7,686 nucleotides of DNA from a bacterium (GCA_030642425.1 DAOWNU010000082.1:1-7686); one strand, 5' to 3'. Shown: positions 1 to 7,242, counted from the first letter of the stretch. The notes: generated from the sequence alone by a model not told the origin. A program made the numbers and translations.

Positions 1-63
1 GAAAACGCATTAATAACCATTTTCTACAGGGAATCTAACGAATACTACTACCGATTAAATTAA
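1..63 (+). CDS. Possible 3' end of an upstream gene
   Basis: Frame 1 is open from the window edge to TAA at 61-63 and reads ENALITIFYRESNEYYYRLN. The other two + frames close within the first 50 bases. Twenty residues are too few to name a family, and an open stretch this short can occur by chance. It is listed because the frame is open to the edge and noncoding repeat material starts soon after the stop. The product is unknown. Confidence 0.3.
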   Translation, partial: ENALITIFYRESNEYYYRLN

Positions 64-97
64 ACCCCGATGAGTTTTAGGACAGCCACCAGGAGCG

Positions 98-127
98 GGG
101 GAACGTCTTCCCCGACGCTCTGCGTCA
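98..127 (-). repeat. Inverted fragment of the dispersed hairpin repeat (copy D)
   Basis: Bases 102-127 are the exact reverse complement of 5351-5376 (26 of 26 bases), the start of repeat copy B. The fragment holds the third hairpin of the element, GACGC-TCT-GCGTC at 114-126. A second small hairpin, GGGGAA-CGTC-TTCCCC, lies at 98-113. Only this part of the element is present, and it is in the opposite orientation to copies A, B and C. The hairpins are not followed by a T run, so it does not look like a standard intrinsic terminator. Confidence 0.75.
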
Positions 128-230
128 TTAAGCAGTCATTTTAATACGAGTCGGGCAATTTTGCATTGCTAATTGCTAATTTTGAATTGAATCTTTTACC
201 TTCTTCACCTTCCTTACCTTCTAAACCCAT
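128..230. other. A+T-rich intergenic leader, no gene seen
   Basis: This stretch separates the repeat fragment from the promoter of the large secreted protein. It contains a tandem 7-bp duplication (ATTGCTA at 165-171 and 172-178). A pyrimidine-rich tract at about 191-226 has ACCTT three times. No open frame with a start and no RNA gene is visible. Confidence 0.5.
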
Positions 231-258
231 TTGACAAACGAAAAATCTGCTATATATT
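231..258 (+). promoter_or_regulatory. Sigma-70-type promoter of the large secreted protein gene
   Basis: A perfect -35 box TTGACA (231-236) is followed by a 16-bp spacer and TATATT (253-258), five of six matches to the -10 consensus. Transcription would start near 265, leaving a leader of about 30 nt. That leader contains AAGGAG (284-289), the ribosome binding site of the ATG at 294. The TTG at 231, which could be taken as a start codon, is part of the -35 box and cannot be in the transcript from this promoter. Confidence 0.7.
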
Positions 259-293
259 ACAAATGTAACCGATTTATTTTCAAAAGGAGAAAA

Positions 294-3263
294 ATGAAAA
301 CGTTTGCAATTGTTTTGTCGATCATGCTCGCCGTTTCGATATTACTCGCCGATGGCGGCGGCCCGGACGCCTACGGCTATTTCTGGGCGGACGAGAGTGA
401 AGCAATAGTCACTTACGACTGGATCGACCCCGATACGACTATCGAGGCCGTATTCACTTCCACCGACGATGCCGCGGCGGTTATAGACCTGCCATTCCCG
501 ATAAATTTCTACGACTCGACTTACAGCGACAGCATTATTGTAACCACGAACGGCATTCTGACATTTAACCGCACTATTGCAACAGAATATTATAATACTT
601 CCATACCCGATGCGGATGCTCCAAACGCCGCGATCTATCCCTTATGGGACGATCAGGAGAAGGGCACAGGCTCACATCTTTATTACCAGACCGATGGCGC
701 CGCGCCAAACAGAATCTTCACAATAACATGGTTCAATTGGTTCCATCTTAGCTATGATTCCGATCCGGATGACCCGCTGTTCTATCAGGTTCGTATTTAC
801 GAGACCACCGGCTCGGATGCGAACGATATTCTTTTCCAATATCTCGACCCCGCGATGAGCGATATTCGCTATACAAACGGCGGCGAGGCGTCTATCGGAA
901 TCGAAAATTCCACCGGGAGTATCGGTCTTCAATACTCTTACAACACCGCTTCTTTAGACTCCGGAAGGGCGATACTTTTCTGGAAAGAGCCAACTTCCAG
1001 CCACGATTGCGGCGTGATCTCGATCAACTCTCCCACCGGGGACATTATTACGGGATGGCCGCACGATGTCGAGGTTGTAATCCGCAACAACGGTTCGGAA
1101 GATGAGACGACCGTTCCCGTGTTTGTGGACATAATTTCCGCAACCGGCGACACCGTTTATTGCGAATCCGAGACCACCGCGATAGATTCCGGCGCATACG
1201 ATACGCTTGCATTCCCCGACTGGACCGCTATCGGCGGCGGCACATACCATATTTATTGCGAGGTGCTCGTCGCGGGGGATACGGTTCTGTTCAACAACGA
1301 GAGGAGCGATTCGGTTATCGCGTGGGAGCACATATCTCAGGGCGGCCCTGACGGTTTAGGCTATGTTTGGTTCGATTCCTACAATGCAAGCGGCCCGGCC
1401 TATATCGCGCCCCCTATCGCCGACGCCGTGCCTATCGATTCCCTTTACGGCGACGACAGATACAGAAGGTTCGAACTGCCGTTCACATTCCCGTATTACG
1501 AAGGGTTTTTCGACAGCGTCTGGATCTCCACGAACGGCTGGCTGTCTTTCGACAGCACAATGACATCGTCGCATTTGGGAAACGACTCTATCCCGGATCC
1601 CTTTGTGCCAAATGCCCTTCTGGCAGTTCTCTGGGACGATTCCGACGTCGATACTACCGCCGATTCCACCGCCTCTATTCGATTCTATCACGACACTCTG
1701 TCCGGCTGCTGCTGGATCATCTGGAATCAAATCAGGCTTCCCTACTCCAGTTCAATTTCCGATGTCACATACGGCGTGAAACTATATACGGACGGGGCTA
1801 TCGAGTATCATTATCTGGACGCGCATTGCGAAGACGATCCCGGCCGCGATTACGGCGGCGAAGCGACAGTCGGGATCGAGAACCTCGACGGCACGGACGG
1901 TCTAACCTACGAATACAACGGCATGCCATTCGGAAATCCCCTGTTCGACCATTTCGCGATACGCTTTGTCCCCCCGTGGTCGGGGCCGGACACAACCGCG
2001 CCGGTCTTTGTGCACTCGCTGCCGGAGAGCCTTTATGCCGTCCCCCCCGAATTCTGTATCGGAGTTCCGGTGCAGATCAGGGATTATAACACGGTGGAAA
2101 AGGAAACGCTCTACGTTACATACCCCGCTGCCTCAGCCATAGCGCCGGATTCTTCGCTGGGCGAAATGTATTACTTCACTATCTGCGGCCTTCAGCTCGA
2201 CGATTCGGTCGCCTACTATTTCGCCGCGAGCGACACTATCGGGAACAGGGGCGTTTCCGTCGCATATAATTCGTGGCTTCTCAATCCTCATCAGGGCGGC
2301 CCGGATATCACCGGCTATCGTTTTGTCGATTCGTGGGCCGAATGGGATTCGATGGCTCCCATAGTCGATTGGATCGAGCTAAATCCAGACTCCGGCGGCG
2401 CCGGAATCGAGATCGCATTCGGCTACAGCGGACTCTCCGAGCCGATTCCATTCTCGGAACCCGTTCCCTTTTACGGTATCATCAGCGGGGGGATTATTGT
2501 CAGCGAAGACGGTTGGATGTGCATGGACACGAGCGCTTCGGTTGCCATGGCCGCGATCCCGCCTTCACCGTTCCCGAATTCCGCGGTCCCGAACGCGGTC
2601 GTTGCGCCGCTCTGGCTCGATCTCGAAGAAGAATACAGCGGACTTACCGGCGGCGCGGTCTATTATCACGACTATGTGGTGGATTCTACCGGAGCGAGTT
2701 TTTTTATCGTTCAGTGGGATATGTTCGAGATTGGCACGATTTCGCCCGACCTGCTCCGTTTTCAGGCGAAGATATATTACGATTGCTTCATGTTCGGCTC
2801 GCGGATTGAATTTAACTATCGGAACATCGAGGATTTCGACCGCAATGTCGCGGGGATATGTATCGAACACGACACCGGTTACGACGGACTCGCGTATCTC
2901 TATCTTAACGACCCGGCCGGCGCGCCAATCCCGATCAACGGCAGCGCGGTTCTTTTCTATCAGCCCGATCTGAACGATGTTGCGGAGATAGAGCTGCCGG
3001 AGAAATTCTCGATTGACATCTATCCCAACCCTTTTAACGCCTCGGTTACAATCGATATTAGGGGGTTAGGCGGCGCGGCTTCGATAGAGATATTCGATAT
3101 CAACGGCAGAAAGGTCGGGGAATATTTCTCATTCGATAAATCTGTCAGGATAGTTTGGCTCGGCGACGATTTGGACGGTGAGCAGCTGCCTTCGGGATTG
3201 TATTTCGCAAGGCTCTCGACCGGCGGCGACATTTACATCCGCCGACTCGTTTTGCTGAAATAA
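294..3263 (+). CDS. Secreted multi-domain surface protein with T9SS-type sorting domain
   Basis: The 989-residue product is probably exported and anchored or released by a type IX-like system. ATG 294 is chosen because AAGGAG lies just upstream and a signal peptide follows at once (MKTFAIVLSIMLAVSILLA, residues 1-19). Three diverged copies of one domain of about 210 residues start at GGPD motifs (residues about 22, 350 and 668). Each has an (S/T)NG- or EDG-type turn (86, 414, 739), a PNA...LW(D/L)D strand (110-120, 439-449, 766-776) and a G(I/E)EN-like strand. Between copies 1 and 2 is a CARDB-like Ig domain (about 236-345). Between copies 2 and 3 is an Ig/Fn3-like segment opening DTTAPVF (about 565-660). 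The C-terminus (901-989) has YPNPFN, an IEIFDINGRKV strand and a final RRLVLLK, typical of T9SS type A sorting domains. No catalytic motif is seen. The GGPD domains recall nidogen-like beta sandwiches; adhesion or carbohydrate binding is inference. Confidence 0.85.
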   Translation: MKTFAIVLSIMLAVSILLADGGGPDAYGYFWADESEAIVTYDWIDPDTTIEAVFTSTDDAAAVIDLPFPINFYDSTYSDSIIVTTNGILTFNRTIATEYYNTSIPDADAPNAAIYPLWDDQEKGTGSHLYYQTDGAAPNRIFTITWFNWFHLSYDSDPDDPLFYQVRIYETTGSDANDILFQYLDPAMSDIRYTNGGEASIGIENSTGSIGLQYSYNTASLDSGRAILFWKEPTSSHDCGVISINSPTGDIITGWPHDVEVVIRNNGSEDETTVPVFVDIISATGDTVYCESETTAIDSGAYDTLAFPDWTAIGGGTYHIYCEVLVAGDTVLFNNERSDSVIAWEHISQGGPDGLGYVWFDSYNASGPAYIAPPIADAVPIDSLYGDDRYRRFELPFTFPYYEGFFDSVWISTNGWLSFDSTMTSSHLGNDSIPDPFVPNALLAVLWDDSDVDTTADSTASIRFYHDTLSGCCWIIWNQIRLPYSSSISDVTYGVKLYTDGAIEYHYLDAHCEDDPGRDYGGEATVGIENLDGTDGLTYEYNGMPFGNPLFDHFAIRFVPPWSGPDTTAPVFVHSLPESLYAVPPEFCIGVPVQIRDYNTVEKETLYVTYPAASAIAPDSSLGEMYYFTICGLQLDDSVAYYFAASDTIGNRGVSVAYNSWLLNPHQGGPDITGYRFVDSWAEWDSMAPIVDWIELNPDSGGAGIEIAFGYSGLSEPIPFSEPVPFYGIISGGIIVSEDGWMCMDTSASVAMAAIPPSPFPNSAVPNAVVAPLWLDLEEEYSGLTGGAVYYHDYVVDSTGASFFIVQWDMFEIGTISPDLLRFQAKIYYDCFMFGSRIEFNYRNIEDFDRNVAGICIEHDTGYDGLAYLYLNDPAGAPIPINGSAVLFYQPDLNDVAEIELPEKFSIDIYPNPFNASVTIDIRGLGGAASIEIFDINGRKVGEYFSFDKSVRIVWLGDDLDGEQLPSGLYFARLSTGGDIYIRRLVLLK

Positions 3264-3272
3264 TCGATAGGA

Positions 3273-3313
3273 AATACCGCGATTGCCCTGAAACGCGAGG
3301 AATACCGCGAGGA
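3273..3313 (+). repeat. Short direct repeats in the gap before the restriction operon
   Basis: The 10-mer AATACCGCGA occurs at 3273-3282 and again at 3301-3310, and GCGAGGA occurs at 3295-3301 and 3308-3314. The rest of the gap between the stop at 3263 and the promoter at 3347 has no open frame with a start and no clear terminator. AAGGCCTT at 3341-3348 is a short palindrome touching the -35 box. An operator role is possible but unsupported. Confidence 0.4.
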
Positions 3314-3346
3314 CAAACACTACGGCTGGCTTTTAATAGAAAGGCC

Positions 3347-3374
3347 TTGACAATTGGTAAATGATGGCTTTAAT
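3347..3374 (+). promoter_or_regulatory. Sigma-70-type promoter of the restriction-modification operon
   Basis: TTGACA (3347-3352), a 16-bp spacer and TTTAAT (3369-3374, five of six -10 matches) match the layout of the promoter at 231. Transcription would start near 3381. This excludes the in-frame TTG at 3374, which overlaps the -10 box, and supports ATG 3425. No coding sequence for a controller (C) protein is visible upstream, so regulation may be constitutive. Confidence 0.6.
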
Positions 3375-3424
3375 TGAATAGCGAGAATGAGAATAATTCG
3401 GATAAGAAAGGGAACTCTTTTATT

Positions 3425-4309
3425 ATGGGAAAAGCACCTAACCCACTTGCAGAAGTTTTCGGCCATTTAATCGGCGACTTCTCCGATAAAGCTAAACGAT
3501 ACCGGAGACGCCGACTCTGCCCCTTTAATAATATCGTCCCGAATTGCACAAAAGATAAAGCTAAAAGGCCGCTGGGTGTTTGCAGCGTTTTCTATGGAGA
3601 CTCACCGGTCATTACTTGCCCGATAAGATTTCGCGAAGATTGGATTATAACCGACGATGCGGCCTCTTTCTTTTTCGACGAAAACGCCGAATGGAGTTCT
3701 CTTACCGAAGTCCGCTTGAACGATGCCGAGGGCAACTCGGCGGGCAATATCGACGTCGTTCTCGTCGCATACGACGATAAAGGCAGAATTTACGATTTCG
3801 GGGCGGTGGAAATACAGGCCGTCTATATTTCCGGCAATGTCCGTAACCCTTTTGAATATTACATGGAGAAGCCCGAGAAACGCTCCGCTCTGGATTGGTC
3901 TAACGAACCGAATTATCCGCGTCCGGATTTTCTATCTTCTTCGAGAAAACGGCTTATACCGCAACTCTTATTTAAGGGTGGCATCCTAAATAATTGGAAA
4001 AAGAAAACCGCCGTGGTAATCGACAGGGCTTTTTATAACACATTGCCGGAAATGAAAGAGGTTCCTAAAACAAAAGCGCAGATAGCATGGCTAATCTACG
4101 ATTTGGTTCTGTCCGGAGAAAAAGGAAACAAGCGATATACGCTGAAAAAGGTCGATGAGAAATATACGGAATTCAAAACATCGCTCGCCGCGATTACGAC
4201 GCCACTTCCGGGCGATATGAAGAATTTCATGAACAAGCTACAGGATAAACTCGACGATAAGTTAGAAACTCCGCCCGACAATAAGACAATTGAGAACCCT
4301 TTTAAATGA
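3425..4309 (+). CDS. NotI-family type II restriction endonuclease
   Basis: The 294-residue product is a predicted PD-(D/E)XK restriction endonuclease of the NotI family. After an NPLAEVFG N-terminus come four cysteines, C32, C41, C53 and C65, matching the Cys4 iron-binding site known in NotI. The nuclease core follows: E95 in SLTEVRLND, D110 in GNIDVVL, and E129-x-Q131 in GAVEIQAVY. These correspond to the family's E, D and E-x-Q active-site residues (E145, D160, E182 and Q184 in NotI, from memory), and the E-to-D spacing of 15 is the same. SGNVRNPFEYYME and SSSRKR segments follow. ATG 3425 is preferred over TTG 3374, which lies inside the -10 box; AAAGGGA (3407-3413) is a usable ribosome binding site. 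The last codons overlap the methyltransferase start as ATGA, implying translational coupling. The target sequence is unknown. Confidence 0.9.
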   Translation: MGKAPNPLAEVFGHLIGDFSDKAKRYRRRRLCPFNNIVPNCTKDKAKRPLGVCSVFYGDSPVITCPIRFREDWIITDDAASFFFDENAEWSSLTEVRLNDAEGNSAGNIDVVLVAYDDKGRIYDFGAVEIQAVYISGNVRNPFEYYMEKPEKRSALDWSNEPNYPRPDFLSSSRKRLIPQLLFKGGILNNWKKKTAVVIDRAFYNTLPEMKEVPKTKAQIAWLIYDLVLSGEKGNKRYTLKKVDEKYTEFKTSLAAITTPLPGDMKNFMNKLQDKLDDKLETPPDNKTIENPFK

Positions 4310-5253
4310 GCAGAATTGAGCAAATAGAGTTATACCCCGGCATTTTCGGAAAAACGGCGAGAAAGCCGGTTAACGTGGCGACAGTCCCGTTGAGAAGCCC
4401 CTTCCGTTACCCGGGCGGAAAAACGTGGTTCGTTCCGACGTTCAGGGAATGGATGCGTTCTTTAGATAGAAATCCCGAATTGCTAATCGAGCCGTTTGTT
4501 GGCGGCGGGATAATTAGCCTCACAGCATTATTTGAAAATCTGGTGCCGGGTGTCGTAATGGTCGATCTCGACGAAGATATAGCGGCGGTCTGGCAGGTCG
4601 TTATTAACGGCGACGCGAAATGGTTAGCCGAAAAAATCGGTAGTTTTGAACTAAACGGCGACACCTTGAAAGAAGAATTATCGAAAAGGCCCGCGAATAC
4701 GCGAGAGAGAGCTTTTCAAACAATACTCAAGAACAGGACTTTTCACGGCGGAATTTTGGCCAACGGTTCCGGCATTATGAAATACGGCGAGAACGGCAAG
4801 GGCATTAGCTCGCGCTGGTATCCGAAAACGTTATATAAAAGATTTATGAATATTGATTCTATTGCCGGGAAGATCGATTTTCGCCGCGTCGATGGCCTCG
4901 GGGTTATGGAAGAATTTGCGGATAATGAAAACGCCGTGTTCTTTATCGACCCGCCATATACTGCGGGCGGGAAAAACGCGGGGCGGCGGCTATACAAATA
5001 TAACGAAATAAACCACAGGCGGCTTTTTGCGATATGCGCCGAATTGAAGGGCAATTTTTTGATGACCTACGACGTTTCCGACGGGGTTAAGGCGATGGTT
5101 GCGGCGCACGGTTTCGATATGCGCACGATACCGATGAAGAACACGCACAACAACAGGATGTTCGAGCTGGTCATCGGCAGGGATTTAAGCTGGTTCCCCT
5201 CGCTCCCACGGTCTCCGTGGGTAGCGAAACGGGGCGACGCTTCGCGTCGATAG
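4306..5253 (+). CDS. D12-class DNA adenine N6-methyltransferase, partner of the nuclease
   Basis: The 315-residue product is a Dam-like methyltransferase that would protect host DNA from the upstream nuclease. The order of motifs is that of the alpha (D12) group: FRYPGGK (33-39) and EPFVGGG (62-68) for S-adenosylmethionine binding, VDLDED as the acidic strand, an ILKNRTFHGG segment, and the catalytic DPPY at 215-218. DPPY and this motif order are typical of N6-adenine methylation. The N-terminus has about 30 residues before the first motif. The gene begins 4 bp inside the nuclease gene. Its end is unusual: from residue 297 on (FPSLPRSPW..., 19 residues and the TAG), the reading frame is formed by repeat copy A. 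The natural fold probably ends near GRDLSW at 291-296, so the tail is likely an addition that does not affect catalysis. Confidence 0.9.
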   Translation: MSRIEQIELYPGIFGKTARKPVNVATVPLRSPFRYPGGKTWFVPTFREWMRSLDRNPELLIEPFVGGGIISLTALFENLVPGVVMVDLDEDIAAVWQVVINGDAKWLAEKIGSFELNGDTLKEELSKRPANTRERAFQTILKNRTFHGGILANGSGIMKYGENGKGISSRWYPKTLYKRFMNIDSIAGKIDFRRVDGLGVMEEFADNENAVFFIDPPYTAGGKNAGRRLYKYNEINHRRLFAICAELKGNFLMTYDVSDGVKAMVAAHGFDMRTIPMKNTHNNRMFELVIGRDLSWFPSLPRSPWVAKRGDASRR

Positions 5254-5318
5254 GTTGGGAAGAGGACGCAGAGCGTCGGAGAATAAGCTACACCGCAGAG
5301 CGGAGTAGCGAGAATAAA
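5194..5318 (+). repeat. Dispersed composite hairpin repeat, copy A
   Basis: This is a near-full copy of an element of about 122-125 bp, also present at 7121-7242 with few differences. It holds four hairpins with 3-nt loops: CCCACGG-TCT-CCGTGGG (5205-5221), CGACGC-TTC-GCGTCG (5235-5249), GACGC-AGA-GCGTC (5265-5277) and CCGC-AGA-GCGG (5293-5303). The second and third hairpins share arms and could also pair with each other. The first 60 bases are coding sequence for the end of the methyltransferase. No transposase frame is present, so it would be non-autonomous if mobile. Confidence 0.85.
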
Positions 5319-5350
5319 AACACCACGGATGGCTAAAAATAGAGGATAAG

Positions 5351-5400
5351 TGACGCAGAGCGTCGGGGAAGACGTTACACCGCAGAGCGGAGTAGCGAGA
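5351..5400 (+). repeat. Dispersed hairpin repeat, 3' partial copy B
   Basis: This copy contains only the last two hairpins of the element: GACGC-AGA-GCGTC (5352-5364) and CCGC-AGA-GCGG (5380-5390). Its terminal 24 bases (5377-5400) are identical to those of copy A (5290-5313) and copy C (7214-7237). It ends 10 nt before the ATG of the FG-GAP gene, so it would lie in that gene's mRNA leader. GAGAGA at 5397-5402 is the only, weak, ribosome binding site candidate and comes partly from the repeat. Confidence 0.8.
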
Positions 5401-5410
5401 GAAACTTGCC

Positions 5411-7072
5411 ATGAAAAAAACCGGACTGAACATACAAATTATAGCAATTGCGGCGCTTGGCGTTGCAACTGCCTTTGCCCAAGGCCTCCACATTACGCCG
5501 GTGGATACGGTTTTTACCGACACAACAATTGCGGAAACGAGAGTGACCGCTCTTTCGTCGTTGGGCGATATCAATGGCGACGGCTATGAGGATTTAGGAG
5601 TCGCATTTTCCAGTGGTTGGTCGACTTCGATGCGTTTGTCTTCACGTGTGATTCTTTATTTTGGTAACGCCGAGGGCAGGTTTAATAATGATTGGGAATA
5701 TTATTTCCCGGCAATCGATAGTGAAGAGTGGAACTCAGCAGTGATAACCATGAAGAGAATAGGCGACGTAAATAATGACGGTTGGGACGATATGGCGCTA
5801 GGTATGCCCGGCTATACTTGGTGGGGTTATTGCTCAGGAAGGGCCTGGATATTCTATGGGGAGCCGGGTATGGACACAATACCCGACTGGCAATGGACGG
5901 CGAACCATGGTGTTTATTACAATTATTTTGGACAAGAGATACACGACGCTGGTGATTGGAACTCAGACGGTTACGACGATTTCGTTATAAGCGCTCCATG
6001 GAACGATGGAGGTGGAGAAGGAGACGTTTATCTTATTCTCGGCGGCGACCCGCCGGACACATCGGCTTATATGTCATGGCACGGCACCGAAATGGAGGAA
6101 CACCTCGATTGCATAGGCAGCGCGGATGTGGACGACGACAGCAAAAAGGAGCTATTATTTTATAACCAAACAGGATATTGGGATTGGACGGATACGAGCC
6201 GGGGCGATACCCTAACGATGAGACTTTATAAAACAAACGAAACCACGCTTGATACGTTAATTAGCAAATCGTTTTTATTTACGGATAACTACGGTTGCGA
6301 ATTAGCTTTTTATAAGCCAGATTCGGCTAACTTCGTTTACTCATTTTATTGGAAACCAAGTCTTTTCCTTGTTCCCGACAGCTTTTTCCTTTTCAATTTT
6401 ATATGGAGAGATGACTCTTTTCACATAGAGGACCTTAATCTACGTGATATAATTTTCTGTTACGATTCGAACCTTATACCGCTGATAGTCAATATCAACA
6501 CGATTAAAGACCTTAATGGAGATCACCAGAATGAAATAATAGGAGAACTTTATTATTCTGAGCGATCTTGGAGCGACGCTTTCCATTGGAGGGCTAAAGG
6601 CAGGTTTTTGATACTCGATCCCAATGATCATCTTAACTTATTATATACGTCCGATTCTTTGTTTACCCACGATGCTTGGAACAAACCCAAAATGACGACT
6701 TTAGATTTCAACGGCGACGGCAAAGACGAAATCTTCATTGGCAATACGCCTTTCCATGACCACGAATACGGTTTTATCGTGTTTACCACGGGTGATTGGG
6801 AAAGCATAGAAGAGCAAGTCGAAATAACGAACCAGAACTCGCTTGCCGGGTCTTTTGGGAATACTATCCATTTTGATTTGGATATGCAGGGGCAAGCGGA
6901 AATCAGTTTATACGATATAACGGGAAGAAAGATTCGCGAAAAAGTTATAGTTGTGAACAAAGGTCGCAATTCATTTTCGTTCGGCGAGCTAAACTCCGGC
7001 GTCTATTTATACCGGATAAGATTCAATGGATCCGAAGAGAATTTAAATGGGAAGTTAGTATACATTAGATGA
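5411..7072 (+). CDS. Secreted FG-GAP repeat beta-propeller protein with T9SS-like tail
   Basis: The 553-residue product opens with a signal peptide (residues 1-23, ending ATAFA before QG). Six FG-GAP/integrin-alpha-type calcium loops follow: GDINGDGYED (52-61), GDVNNDGWDD (118-127), GDWNSDGYDD (181-190), a weaker ADVDDDSKKE (238-247), KDLNGDHQNE (366-375) and LDFNGDGKDE (431-440). The spacing fits blades of a beta-propeller, with the middle region (about 250-360) too diverged to assign. Residues 484-553 resemble a T9SS type A sorting domain (ISLYDITGRKIREK, LNSGVYLYRIRF, final KLVYIR) but lack the YPNPF motif. ATG 5411 is the first start after an in-frame TAG at 5393. The gene is visibly richer in A+T than the large secreted protein gene. 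No promoter was found in the gap upstream. The ligand is unknown; surface adhesion is inference. Confidence 0.85.
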   Translation: MKKTGLNIQIIAIAALGVATAFAQGLHITPVDTVFTDTTIAETRVTALSSLGDINGDGYEDLGVAFSSGWSTSMRLSSRVILYFGNAEGRFNNDWEYYFPAIDSEEWNSAVITMKRIGDVNNDGWDDMALGMPGYTWWGYCSGRAWIFYGEPGMDTIPDWQWTANHGVYYNYFGQEIHDAGDWNSDGYDDFVISAPWNDGGGEGDVYLILGGDPPDTSAYMSWHGTEMEEHLDCIGSADVDDDSKKELLFYNQTGYWDWTDTSRGDTLTMRLYKTNETTLDTLISKSFLFTDNYGCELAFYKPDSANFVYSFYWKPSLFLVPDSFFLFNFIWRDDSFHIEDLNLRDIIFCYDSNLIPLIVNINTIKDLNGDHQNEIIGELYYSERSWSDAFHWRAKGRFLILDPNDHLNLLYTSDSLFTHDAWNKPKMTTLDFNGDGKDEIFIGNTPFHDHEYGFIVFTTGDWESIEEQVEITNQNSLAGSFGNTIHFDLDMQGQAEISLYDITGRKIREKVIVVNKGRNSFSFGELNSGVYLYRIRFNGSEENLNGKLVYIR

Positions 7073-7088
7073 ATGAGGGAGAATCAAA

Positions 7089-7232
7089 ATGAACCACATC
7101 GAAAAAGTTATATTTGTTATTTCCCCTCGCTCCCACGGTCTCCGTGGGAGAAAATGGGGCGACGCTCCGCGTCGATGGGACGGGAAGAGGACGCAGAGCG
7201 TCGGGAAAACGCTACACCGCAGAGCGGAGTAG
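7089..7232 (+). CDS. Doubtful 47-codon frame running into repeat copy C
   Basis: ATG 7089 has a good ribosome binding site, AGGGAG at 7076-7081, 7 nt upstream, and lies 16 nt after the FG-GAP stop. It begins MNHIEKVIFVI, a charged then hydrophobic start like a signal peptide, but from codon 12 on it is repeat sequence, ending at TAG 7230-7232. It may be the remnant of a gene start hit by the repeat. Removing the repeat at its flanking 8-bp match gives only MNHIEKVIFVIFK and a stop, which argues against a long original gene. A real product is unlikely. Confidence 0.15.
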   Translation: MNHIEKVIFVISPRSHGLRGRKWGDAPRRWDGKRTQSVGKTLHRRAE

Positions 7233-7242
7233 CGAGAATAAA
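7121..7242 (+). repeat. Dispersed composite hairpin repeat, copy C
   Basis: This is the best-formed copy. Its hairpins are CTCCCACGG-TCT-CCGTGGGAG (7130-7150, perfect 9-bp stem), CGACGC-TCC-GCGTCG (7160-7174), GACGC-AGA-GCGTC (7190-7202) and CCGC-AGA-GCGG (7217-7227). It shares its first 28 bases and last 24 or more bases with copy A and differs mainly in the linkers between hairpins. TGTTATTT occurs on both flanks (7115-7122 and 7247-7254), which could be a target duplication. The segment 7243-7265 after it holds nothing recognisable. Confidence 0.85.

Noticed and set aside
231..293. Extended N-terminus of the large secreted protein from TTG 231
   Set aside because: TTG 231 is the first half of a perfect -35 box. 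ATG 294 has AAGGAG upstream and is followed directly by a signal peptide.
3374..3424. TTG 3374 as start of the restriction endonuclease
   Set aside because: It overlaps the -10 box and has no ribosome binding site. The extra 17 residues are low-complexity Asn/Glu/Ser, and the family-like N-terminus begins at ATG 3425.
5194..5318. Hairpins of the dispersed repeat as intrinsic terminators
   Set aside because: None of the stems is followed by a T run, and the same hairpins occur inside coding sequence and in a gene leader.
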